Shown here piece after piece: positions 18,249-29,022 of a stretch of 38,460 bases of DNA. The notes below the pieces were generated by a model. The model had not been told where the DNA came from. It saw only the letters and a list, made by a program, of their open reading frames with translations, and made no database searches. The stretch is from NCBI GenBank assembly GCA_002081555.1, contig MZNV01003000.1, positions 1-38,460 of the forward strand, read 5' to 3'. Position 1 is the first letter of the stretch; every line of letters begins with the position of its first letter. The DNA is from Protostelium mycophagum. Taxonomy: Eukaryota > Evosea > Variosea > Protosteliida > Protosteliaceae. A program made the position numbers and the translations under genes.

Positions 18249-21200
18249 CCACGGCTTGTGTGAGCATCCCTTCTACAACGGATAATATTTCCGCTCTGTG
18301 GTAGGGTTTTGTGATGTACCCATTCATCCCACAGTCTGTTGCTATTTTGGAGGACGCTGTCTGGTGTCATTTTTCTTCTAATGATAAACAAGGACCAAAT
18401 CGTCTCAACAGAGAGATAAAGTGAAGAGATAGATACCTTCTCTTGCGTTTGCAGAGACACCTAGTATGGGGACTGGACTCTTGTTCCTCTCTTTTTCTCT
18501 TTTTCTGATTTCTTTTGTCGCTTCAATCCCGTCCATCACTGGCATCTACAACCAGTCAGAATTGTCTTTTTGAACATAAAGTCACATGGATGTCCATCAA
18601 GATGATGTCGTAATGATCGATCTCCAATGCCTCCACCGCTTCTCTGCCGTTGTGTGCTAGAGCTGTCTTGTAACCGACTGCTGTCAGAATTTGTTTCAAC
18701 AATTTCTGGTTGATCGGATTGTCCTCCACAATAAGTATTTGTTGCTTCAGAGTTTTTTCCTTCGGCTTTAGACTATCAGAATGGTGCCCCCATAAATCGT
18801 TGTCCATAAAATGAAAAGGAGTTACCTTGTGTTGATCTGTGACGATATAGTGTTCTTTGACCTCTTCATGTGTGTTCATGACCTCAGCAGATCGCTTGAA
18901 GGAAATATTCACGACGAAAGATGTTCCTTTGTTTGTTGTTGATGAGACATCTATATTCCCTCCCATCATCTCCACTAATTCTTTGGCAATGACAAGACCT
19001 GTCACATGTCAGACATGTCATATTCATAAAATTAGATGAAAATTCACCTAACCCTGAACCACCATATTTCCTAGCGGTGTGATTATTGGCCTGAGAAAAT
19101 TTCTTGAAAAGTTTTGACATCTCTTCTTGTGACATGCCGATACCGGTATCTTGTACAACGCATTGTAAATGTACATCATCTAATTCTTCCTCCCATTGTA
19201 GATCGACTGTTATCCCCCCATTTTCCGTGAATTTTAGCGAATTTGAGACCAGATTGATCAAGATCTGCTTGAATCTGTACGGATCTCCTAATACTTGCAC
19301 CTGAGATGTCTCAGCACATGTGATATGTTATATTGCACAGATGAACCACTACCTTCCTCTTAGGACTCTTAACGTTGAGGTACAGATTTTGAGACTTCGC
19401 TTTTGCGGTGAACATCCTGATGACGTCATGTGCACCCTCTGTAGGGTCGAATGCTATCATTTCAAGGTTAACTTTGTTCTGTTCTAATTGTGAAACCGTC
19501 AACACCGTATCAATGATGTCCTGTAACAATCAGTAAGATAAAGGGGGCAGACTAACCTTCAGATGTTCACTGGACACTTGTAGCCCCAACATGGCTTCTT
19601 GCACTTGCTCTCGTTTATGGACATCATCAAACTCTACTGTTGACAATATGCTTGTCAATATCTCTTGGTTCCCATATACACCATTTCTGGAAATTTTCAG
19701 ACAGTTTTAATACTTTGATTGGAGTATTATTTTTTTTTACAATCGTCAATTGACTTACAATGGGTTACGTAATTCGTGGCACAGTACATCGATGAATTCT
19801 TCAAGTTGAGATTTGTACGCCTGCTGACGTCATCATTTAAAAAAAGTTATGATATCACCTCCAATTCCCTTGCTACAGCTCTGGTCCGGTTTTCAGAGGC
19901 TTTCAAAGAGGAGTATTTATCCGTTTGCAGAGAGAATGCTATTTGTGTGCACAACAATTTAGCCACCCCCATCCTGCAATATTTATTTATTTTTATTTTT
20001 AATTATTTAATTTTTTGAATAATTACCTCTCTGAGAATGCGTCTTGCATCAAATTATTCTCCAGGAAAATAATCCCGTGGAAAGTGTCATGCTGGTGCAA
20101 AACCAACAGTGCCACTGACTTTGCGTTTGTGCGCACCACATAAGGATCTGAAGAATAAGACGGATGTTCACTGATGTTATGAATCACGATATTCTCTTTT
20201 GTACGAGAGACATAGTGTATTAACGACCGAGGGCATTGTTCGTAGTTATCCAAATCAATCACCTGAAGATCTTCAATTTCCAGTATTTTTCGCTGTAAAA
20301 CTTTTCGGGTGAACTCACATGGAAGTTTTGTGATTTTTTTTGAAGGCAGCCTTCAGCAACTGCCAATAACCTGTCATTATCTTCTGCCAGAAAAAATACA
20401 CCGCGCTGGGCTCCCACGTTATGTACAATCAACTGTTCTTTTGTCAGTTTTGATGAGATTTCATCGAAATCTCACATCCAACATCTTGTTCAGAAATTGG
20501 GAGAGGCTGGTTGTAGAATCTGAAGAGAGTTCGCTTGTCACTTTTGAGATGGAGAGGTGCTCCAAGTGCGTGTCTTCTCCTTGATCTCCTGGAGATTCGT
20601 CAAAATATGACATTGATTATACTTTATGATTAAATTTTTTTAATCATCGAGAATATTTTTGTGTGTTGTTTGAAGACTTTGGAGATTTTGAATGATAGAA
20701 TACCCATTTTATATAGTTGTGGAAATTTTTGCTTCATCATCTCAACCTGTTTATACGTAAATCCATCTAATCTACAACTCCACACCCACCTTCACCGTGG
20801 CACCCCAGCTTCTATAGAGACATATCGCATCCTCTAAATGCAACTGCTGGTATCTCCGCTTGTTTTTCTCCTGCCAAAACTGTGCCATCATCTCGTGCGC
20901 GTAACCTTCAAAATGTATGAATCCGTACTTCTGAGCAGACTCCGCCGCTGCCTCTAAGTACTCCAGACATTTTACATCTCTAAGTGATGTCAGAGAATGT
21001 ATATCAATAAGTCACATCACTTTTCGCGGAATGCTCTTGCGCCTTTTAGGAGTAGTAGTTTGTGTGTCATGTTGGCATCGCATGCCTGGCTGTATATTTC
21101 GAATTGGGAGAAGATAGTCTCGAGGTCTTTTTCATAGACGGAGATATCTTCTGCCGATTTGTAGATGACCATACCGCTGTAGAAATAGCACTCTGGAACC

Positions 21201-24200
21201 TATGTGATGTCATTATTATAATTAAAAATTTGATAATTCACCTTGAAGATACCGCTGGTATATACCGGCACAAGATCAAGCGTTTCCCTCACCCAATTTA
21301 ATGCTGGATAATATTATCAATTTCATATTATACATTTGAAACAAAACTTATCGTGATTACACATATAAGCAAGATATGGTTTTGATACAGAGGCACGTAC
21401 CGTCTGGATCATCTGACCAGAATGATTGTACCAGTCTTCCCAGAAAGTACACGCCCCTCAGTAACTTATCCTCTTTGTACTCGGTTAATATGTATTCTGT
21501 TGTCCCTTTCTCCAACTCTCCAGATAACCATCTGTACGCATATGTGGTTCTAATCAATCAGAATGTTGGAGGAGATTGTAGATTTATGTGACTTACGCTA
21601 CTGATATCGTCTTCATCCACTTGTTCTTTTCGAGAAATTTCCAGTAAATTTCCATCTCCTGCTCCATCTCTGCTAGATTCTTTCCCATGGAATATTTATC
21701 CTCAATCTACAACAAGTTCAATCGAAATTTCACTGGAATTTCGATGATCACCGCTATATGGGCTGCTGAGGCAGCTGTGGATAAATCACCGCAATCTAGT
21801 GCTATTCTGAATGCATCACAAAGATGCCCGGTGGTTACAGACAGGTGCGAGAGGTATGTGTTCACCGCCACATTGAAAGTGGTGTAGCATCGACATTTTA
21901 CACTCGGGTTGTTGTATCTGGGCTAATCAAATTATAAACTCTATTGAGAGATATAATAATGTTATAAATGTAAATTTTCACATAAGATTCTTTTGAAATT
22001 CCGTGAAATTTCTTACTTGTCTGTCAACTTCAATCCTAAATTTCCAAATTGTGCAGCAGTCTCAAAGTCTAGAAAGGCGGCCATGATGAGTGAGGCGTAT
22101 ACATAACCACACGCGGAATATTCACAGTGGCCCCTCTCTATATTGACAAGGCAGAAGATGATGGATACTACAGCCACCAGCTCTTGTCTTCCGGCGGCAA
22201 ATGCATTCATGAATGATTCATTAAGTAATGACATGATGGTCCTGCACATCAGAATGAGTGTTTGCATGATGACAATCTGAATGATGTAGTTTCACCTTGT
22301 CTGGGGGTCGTCTGTCTCTGGCGCGTTGTAGAAGGACTCGATAGATCTCCCCTTCACGATCTCTTTGATCTTGCCAAGACATGCAACTGTCATCTCGCCC
22401 ACTTGTTCTGCATCGTGGGCTGGAATATTAATTCCCAGCATCTTAAGGCATTCCAATAGAATATCTATCGTTTCTTTGTATCTCTGCTGTATCTCGTATT
22501 GGTTCAACTTGATGCTTGATGACGTCAGATGAGGTGAATTGGGGTTTACGTACCATAGTGTATCTACAATGCTGAGGTCATCCGTTGATTTGCTGAGGAT
22601 TAGTTCATACAACTGAAATTTCAATAAGATTTCCTGCAGAAATATAAATAAATAGAATATGGGCTTACTGTCTCAGCATCATCGTATTTCTCTTGCAAAT
22701 AGAGGCATTGGGCTAAAGCTCTGTATGCTGAGAGCATATCAGCATGACGTGTATCCCATGCATCCTCTGGCATGTGGGAAATCGCAAATTTGAGATATCT
22801 TGCCCCTGGGTCATAGGCGGAAGAATTCCTCGCAGACTTTCCCGCCTTAATGGCTAATCTACAACGCGTTTAATCCAACATGCAGTCATCATGTTGGCAC
22901 AGGGATGATGTAAATAATGTCGACATATGGCTCACGTTGCGACTTGATATTTTTCCTCTGTCGACGTTAACAGATCTCCTGCCAGTTCAAAATGTCCAAC
23001 TAGGGTGAATATCTCCTTCTCATTGCCTCTCTACATTTCTCAAAATGTTGTGATTGTAGATCGTGTTACCTCCATCAAGATTCTTCCTATTTGTAGATGC
23101 ACTTCACTTACGCGCATGGGATCCGTCATGAGCCCGTGTGCAGCTTGTTGCACTTGATCGTGAACAAACTGAAATAATAGAGAGATATCCTCCTCTTCTA
23201 TATCCTCGAAGTTTTGTTTGTCCCACTTAAAGTCATCCCCTAACATCATTATTTATGCATATCATCATTATTTATGCTTATGCATATCATCATTATTTTA
23301 TGCTGATGCATATCATGAAGAATCACTGCGAGATTCTTATGGACAATATCTTACCCAATTGTATTAATAATCCATCATGTACTGCAGGCCATATTCTTCT
23401 AGAGATCTTGATCTATTTCAGAAAATATTTTCGATGAAGACTGACCTCCTCCATGGATATATTGGCCACTTTTGATAATAACTTTAGGTGGAAGATATTC
23501 CCAAAAGCAGAACCTAAAAATAGCAACTCCCGTGTTGAATTAGGCATTTTGTGCATTCTATCTGACAATAATTCTAATGCAGATAATGACATCTCATCTC
23601 TGGGAAAGGCGACGTCGTACTGCCACACCCCCTCTTGATGGTTGAAGAACACGGTTTCATTTCGATACAACCGTGTCAATAGTGTCATACTATGGAAGGG
23701 GTTTCCGTGTGTCTGTACAGGATCAGTCAGACGTTCAGAAATAGAGTATCCATTAGACATACATTGTTGTGTATGAATGTGGACAAGGAGAGGCAATATT
23801 CCTTTGTGCTGGACAAGGTATCAGCAGCCATCTCATTCGTCTCATCACAGTTGAGTGGCCTCATCTCTATATCTAACATATATGTGCACTCTTTGACTTC
23901 CTCGATTGTAGATAGCAAAGGGTGTGTTCCGCTGACCTGTCATGATATCTCAGTCGAGATCATCGTATATTCTCTGCTGTATTGTTTTCATTCCTCATCC
24001 AGTTATCATGATGTCAAAAAAAGTGACGTCATCTTACCTCATTAGAGCGGTAAGATATAATGAGAACAAGGTATTGCAAACTCGATTTCAGAATGATCTC
24101 TATAAATAGTAATGTAGGTAGATCCGCCCACTACAACGTTCAGATATGATATCATGACTTGATCAAAGACCTGCAGATCATCCAAAAAGATGATGAGTGG

Positions 24201-26445
24201 GTGATCTCGATCTGCAAAGACGCCCAAAAAGCTGAGAAGAACACTCATGAACCTATTTTGCGTCTCCAAAGGGCTGAGCGGTGGAACTGGCGGTTGGATG
24301 CCGATGAGCAGTTCTAGTTGCGGAACCATCTCTGTCATGATGGAGGCATTATCGCCTAAAGTATCTCGAATTCGAGTAGTATAGTTATCTACACTCGAAC
24401 GAGGTTCAGAGAGTACCACCCTGATCAGTTCCTGGAACGCCTGAAATTTTCAGTGAATTTTCGTCAATGCTTGCAGGTTCACAAAAATGAAGGCAGCCAA
24501 TATTATCCCCGAAAATTGTCTTTGTTAATTATCACAACATCATGAGATATAGATCAACATTGTCAAATAGATATTTACAGCAGAGCTATATGATATACAT
24601 CAAAGAACATAAGCAAAACGAAAACATTAAATCACTCTTGTCTTCACCTGTACAAATGGGAGGAAGGGGATGTTTCTGGCAAACTGGTCGAATTTTCCGG
24701 AAATAAAATAACCTCTTGCTTCTGTGAGTGGCTTCTTCAGTTCACTCACTAACATTGTCTTCCCTATCCCTGATACCCCAAACACCTGGATCCTCATCAT
24801 CTTTGTACGGTAATAACCGTGAAAAAAGACGGTATGAAACGTGGATGACAATTTATTTATGTTTATTTTTGTTTTATTTTATCATTCTGAATGATCGAAT
24901 GAAACACACGGTAATAACCGTGAATAAAGACGTGAAAATAAATAATTTATTTGAGAGTATTAAAATGAAAATAAATATCATTCTGAATGATTCAATTAGT
25001 TTTGCGCATATAAGAATGAAATGTATTACATACCTGTATCAATGCTGTGGGTGACTTTCCCTCCTTTACACGATCGAATGTGCTCATGATGTTATTGATC
25101 TCTTCTTCTCTGCCGAATAATTTCTGGCTGATTGTAAACGTACTCGATATGTCACCGCGACGTAATATGACATCATCGAATCCTTTATTTTCCCGCCACG
25201 CCTTCTCTATCATCTACAACGCTCAATATATTTTTGATTCATTTACCAAAATAAAATGAATGGAAATCACCTGCAGATCGTCTCTTAAAACTTTATGTGA
25301 TTGGTATCTACATTGTGCATCCTTTTCAAGTAGAATCATCACAAAGTCAGAGAGTGTTTTTGGAATTCTTGTGTTGAAGAGTCTCGGTGCGCTTGGGGTA
25401 GTTGCGATGTGGCCAGAGATAATATCTAATGGATCCTGGGAGTTGAAAGGTGTTCTTCCCGTCAACATTTGGTAAAATACCACACCCAAAGAATAAAAAT
25501 CGGAACGAAAATCTACATCCCTGTAGTTCTCAATATTAAACAATAATATAATATTCATGAATCAATTTTTTCTTTCATTCATAATATATAATCGACTTCG
25601 AGCCAAATATTGTCCAGAAATTAAAAAGCAAATATTAATGGTGTACCGATTCATTCTTCCTGTCTGTTCTGGAGATATGAAATTCAAATCTTGTCTTAAC
25701 ACCAGGGGTGTTATCACGGATCGTTGCAGCTTGAGGATTTAATAATAAATTAAATCTTCTCATCTATACACCAAACTCACCTCACGCGTCAATATGGAAG
25801 AGTGACCAAAGTTGGAGATCTTGATGCTTTTTGTCTGCAAATTGACCGTGATGTTCTCAGAATTTAATGCAGCATGAATGACGCCCTTCGAGTGTATCGT
25901 GATGACTCCAGCCAAGATGTCTTGAGCTAAAGAGAAGAAAAGGGATAAGTCTCTGTGGCGTGGCATGATGTCATCGATCACAGAATAGAGCGGCGTATTG
26001 ACGTCATCACTCTCATAGACGATACCACAACGACCATTTTCTCGCAAAAACTCTAAGCCTTGTGCGATGTGTGGTGCACTGCTGTGATAAGCTTTTGCGG
26101 TATTTTAATGACATTTGTTACCCTCCGAATTGAACAAGCACATCCCAATCCTTTTTCCAAAAATTGAACTCTCTTCCATTCACTTCCCTTCCACTACTCT
26201 TAATGATCACCTGCAGAGACAATCAGACCCAAGATTATGACAGAACATCACCTTCTTCTCGTGTTTTTCTGAGAAAGCTTTGAAGAGGTCTTTCTCTGCA
26301 TTCAACTGCTTGATTCTTGTGAATTGACCAAAAAACCATTCATTGCGCTCCTAAAATGATCAACATTTTTGAGACCTGGCAAGTTTACTTGTCCTCTAAA
26401 TCGTGTTTGTCGTTGGTTTGCTTTGTCTATCGCTTTCCTTTTCAT
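18244..26445 (-). CDS. giant pseudokinase-AAA-GAF hybrid histidine kinase with receiver
   Basis: Thirty-seven in-phase exons, about 1923 residues, start ATG 26445. Order: protein-kinase-like domain (1-290; VIIK Lys56); AAA/NACHT-like ATPase (Walker A GVSGIGKT about 356-363, Walker B LIIFLDD about 481-487); long alpha-helical TPR-like region with HDQVQQAA; GAF (about 1344-1508); HisKA (CHELRNPLNG, phospho-His1523); HATPase (GDPYRF, NSLKF, DTGIG, GGSGLGL); receiver (VEDNPINQ, Asp1848 in MDIHMPVMDG, KPY). This is the architecture of HstK-type multidomain sensors known in bacteria, fungi and amoebozoans. The kinase part lacks its catalytic Asp (HAAL for HRDL) and has NFG for DFG, while His kinase and receiver residues are complete. 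It likely senses a small ligand and phosphorelays. Exon ends are listed in the exon-map entry below. Confidence 0.88.
23247..23320. repeat. ATGCATATCATCATTATTT tandem repeat in an intron
   Basis: Three imperfect copies of a unit of about 24-26 bp built on TTATGCATATCATCATTATT lie in the hybrid-kinase intron 23240-23354. They look like a local minisatellite. Confidence 0.75.
24807..24922. repeat. two identical mini-hairpins in one intron
   Basis: ACGGT-AATA-ACCGTGA occurs at 24807 and again at 24907, each followed by A(A/T)AAAGACG, within the 248-nt intron 24786-25033. The two 25-bp words are nearly identical and about 100 bp apart. Confidence 0.65.
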
Positions 26446-26655
26446 GCAGATGTTTGTAATGATGCGCCTTTCGCGGAGTCTGGATTATGAGGCGTGTTTA
26501 TTCAATCTGCCAAAATTTTGATAGGTTGGTAAAAACCACTCTTTTTTGACATGAAATCATTTGAAAAAACCCAAAATGAGTATCCATATCAACATCTACA
26601 TTTATGAAGAGAATGGCTGTGATCATTTGATACATCTCTATTTTATTAAAAATGA

Positions 26656-28899
26656 TTAAAATATGTGATCCTCGAAAATTTGTACAACTATCTTCACTTC
26701 TTGGCATAAATCGGACTCGTCTTGACCCTGAGCTGATTGAGTCTTTGTAAATGTATAAAAACACACTTGCAAAATAAACAATAAAACCAGATTTAAATGT
26801 TGACCCTTTTGTTGCTTTCTTTTCCTGGTAAAAACACCAATAAATTTGTTTCAAATTCGTAAAAAGAACTGACCTGTGTTCTATCATCGCCTGTAAGGCG
26901 ATGTGGATGCCTTCGCTTGACTTCTTCAATTGCTTTACCGACACATTCGGTTCTTCAACACATTCTGATTTTACGTTCACCATGGGGATGAATTTTCGCG
27001 CGATTCTCTGCCTCCCCTGCGGATTTTTCATATTGATTATTGGCGGGAGAACGGGGGGTCTGGGGGGTAAATTTCCCCTGTTACTGGTGAGGGTGCGGAC
27101 TTTGTCTGATTGTAGTGGCACGTTATTCGTTTTTTCTTCTGGCTGGCTCAGGGACCTGATTTTTGCGAGATTCTTTTCACGAATTTTCTTGAAATTCGCC
27201 TTCTCTATCTCCGCCTTTTCTCTGAAAATTCTTCAGGATCTATTACGTCACAAAAATTTGGCGCCAAATCATCTGGTTTGAAATTCGAAATGATCACCTG
27301 AAATGATCGACGTGTTGTAGAAAGTCCATTTCCAAGATGGCCTTCTGTAAAGCTTTTGGTTCTAAAGCTTCAAGAGGTGGTGAAAATAACAGAGTGAAAA
27401 TCTGTTGAACTTCTGATTGTAGAATGACAGCTTGACAATTGTGTAGAATGGCCAATCCAACTGTTTTTATTTGAATTTTGAAAAAATGGAATTTTTGACC
27501 TGAAAAAGTGAAAAACCCCACCTGAAAATAAAGCTCTTGTATCGTAATAAAAATATAAATCCCAAATGAAAAGAACAGCCGGCCAGGAGGGCATACTCGT
27601 GTATAATGACAGCCACCATGGTGATAAATACATCAATGTTTCTATTTGCATCGTCTACAACCGGTCATTTGTATTTCTTCGGAAATGGAATTTTCCGAAA
27701 CATTTTTATTTTAATATTTTTAGATGAAATTTGCAGGTGTGAAGTGAATATTTCTATACATATTTTGTAGAATAAGATATTACCTGCATGTGTTTGTGCA
27801 ACTTGGGCATAGTCTTTTTAAAAATTTTTGTAAAGATCTCCGCATCCTCGATCATTCCGCTCATTTTGGGGGCATAATGTCGGTCCATCTTGTAATCGAT
27901 CATCGTTGTAAAAAGCCAAAACGCCTCTTCTGGGTCTACAACGCTCAGAAATATATTCTCCATATCCAGATGTTTTTGCAAAGAGCCAATTTGTTCCGAA
28001 AGAAACATCACAAGCCAAATTATTTGTCTCAATTTATTTTATTTTACTGATATTTAAAAAATGATTTTGATTTTTATAGAAAAGAATAAATACCTGGATA
28101 GAACATGAGTATGACACCGGCGCAATTTGACATTCCTTGACAATATCCCACACCACTATTATGCAAGCTGTAAGCCCTGTTATTTGTCAGACATTTTTCG
28201 CATGTTTAATAGTGCATAAAAAATCCGATCATTGGCTCTTCTCGTTTGAAATTTGATGTCAAATACAAATATTCAAAGAATTATTTGGCTCATCTACAAA
28301 TGGATTTACAACGCACCTCAGTATATTCCCCATCGCTTTCAGTCCGGGCGAATCTTCCTGAAAGTTTTTGTGATTGTGAAAGGTCCTCTTTAAATCCTTT
28401 TCTATTTGGTTGTTGTATTTTGTCACGTCTTTTGTGGTTGATAACACCTTTCAAAATTTAAATTTCCCTCCAATAATCCTCTTTAAAACTCACGCTGAAA
28501 TATTTATCTGGAAAATGAGACCGCCGTCGCTCTGTCCACATCAACGACAGTCTCATCCAAATTTGAGATCTTAATTCCTGTGGTATTCCTTTGAGAACAG
28601 CATCTTCCAGCTAGAATCGTGTCAGTGATTCTGTACGATTCAAGTACACAGCTGGAAAATTCTGCATCATATAGAAGCAGGATCCTTCCACAAAAATGAA
28701 AGATGTCACAAGAATGGAAGTGATGGGGTGACATGCGAACACAGCTCACCAGTTGATTCTTTTGTGATGGCCAACTTTTCAAAATTCCCGTCCATGTCTT
28801 CATAGCCTGTTCATCCTCTTTATGATATGTGCATGGTGACTGAGGATGACCGATCTCAAAACCGTAGAGGTCATATCGAGCACCTCTGCTCATTTCCAT
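26656..28899 (-). CDS. TBC-domain Rab GTPase-activating protein with C-terminal membrane segment
   Basis: Nine in-phase exons: 28899-28750, 28610-28494, 28447-28317, 28176-28094, 27935-27784, 27654-27522, 27460-27298, 27221-26874, 26824-26656; 481 residues. The TBC domain has both catalytic fingers: IEKDLKR (Arg110 in IxxDxxR) and YCQG (Gln146), plus VLKGIPQELRSQIWMRLS, DPEEAFWLF and the WWLSLY/FIWDLYFYYD end. It should stimulate GTP hydrolysis on a Rab. After the domain come a charged coiled coil (EKAEIEKANFKKIREKNL), a proline/basic linker and a hydrophobic stretch (LNLVLLFILQVCFYTF) near the C terminus that could anchor it. The last exon boundary, and so the membrane segment, is less certain than the TBC part. 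AATAAA lies about 8 nt after the stop. Confidence 0.87.
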
Positions 28900-29022
28900 C
28901 TGTGTCCGTGTCTTTTTGGTTGTGCGTAAGTACTGTACTTGCGCGTGGGATTGTCGGAGGTGTCACCGATGTCTCCCCGTGACGGAAATTCGCGGTACGT
29001 TAACGTGAAAAAGTTACCATGG

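Larger units (their letters stand above)
18244..26445 (-). other. exon map of the hybrid kinase
   Basis: Exons high to low: 26445-26389, 26350-26252, 26210-26122, 26081-25781, 25729-25647, 25520-25271, 25213-25034, 24785-24648, 24440-24132, 24097-24038, 23936-23763, 23712-23446, 23406-23355, 23239-23070, 23030-22936, 22858-22669, 22612-22554, 22514-22296, 22241-22017, 21917-21752, 21706-21597, 21549-21401, 21303-21242, 21199-21021, 20979-20790, 20746-20704, 20588-20476, 20432-20319, 20292-20027, 19973-19859, 19820-19759, 19686-19557, 19520-19353, 19300-19048, 18998-18586, 18545-18437, 18356-18244. The least certain junctions are the donor at 24132 and the acceptor at 23406. Confidence 0.8.

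Noticed and set aside
20476-20614. ATG near 20614 as the start of a separate GAF-histidine-kinase gene
   Set aside because: It falls inside an intron (20589-20703). Exons 26 and 27 join in phase (KMG|DQGED), and the helical region continues unbroken into the GAF domain.
26498-27121. 207-residue single open frame as a gene by itself
   Set aside because: It is the long coiled-coil exon of the TBC gene read through the following intron; a 49-nt GT-AG intron at 26825-26873 gives a better in-phase end.
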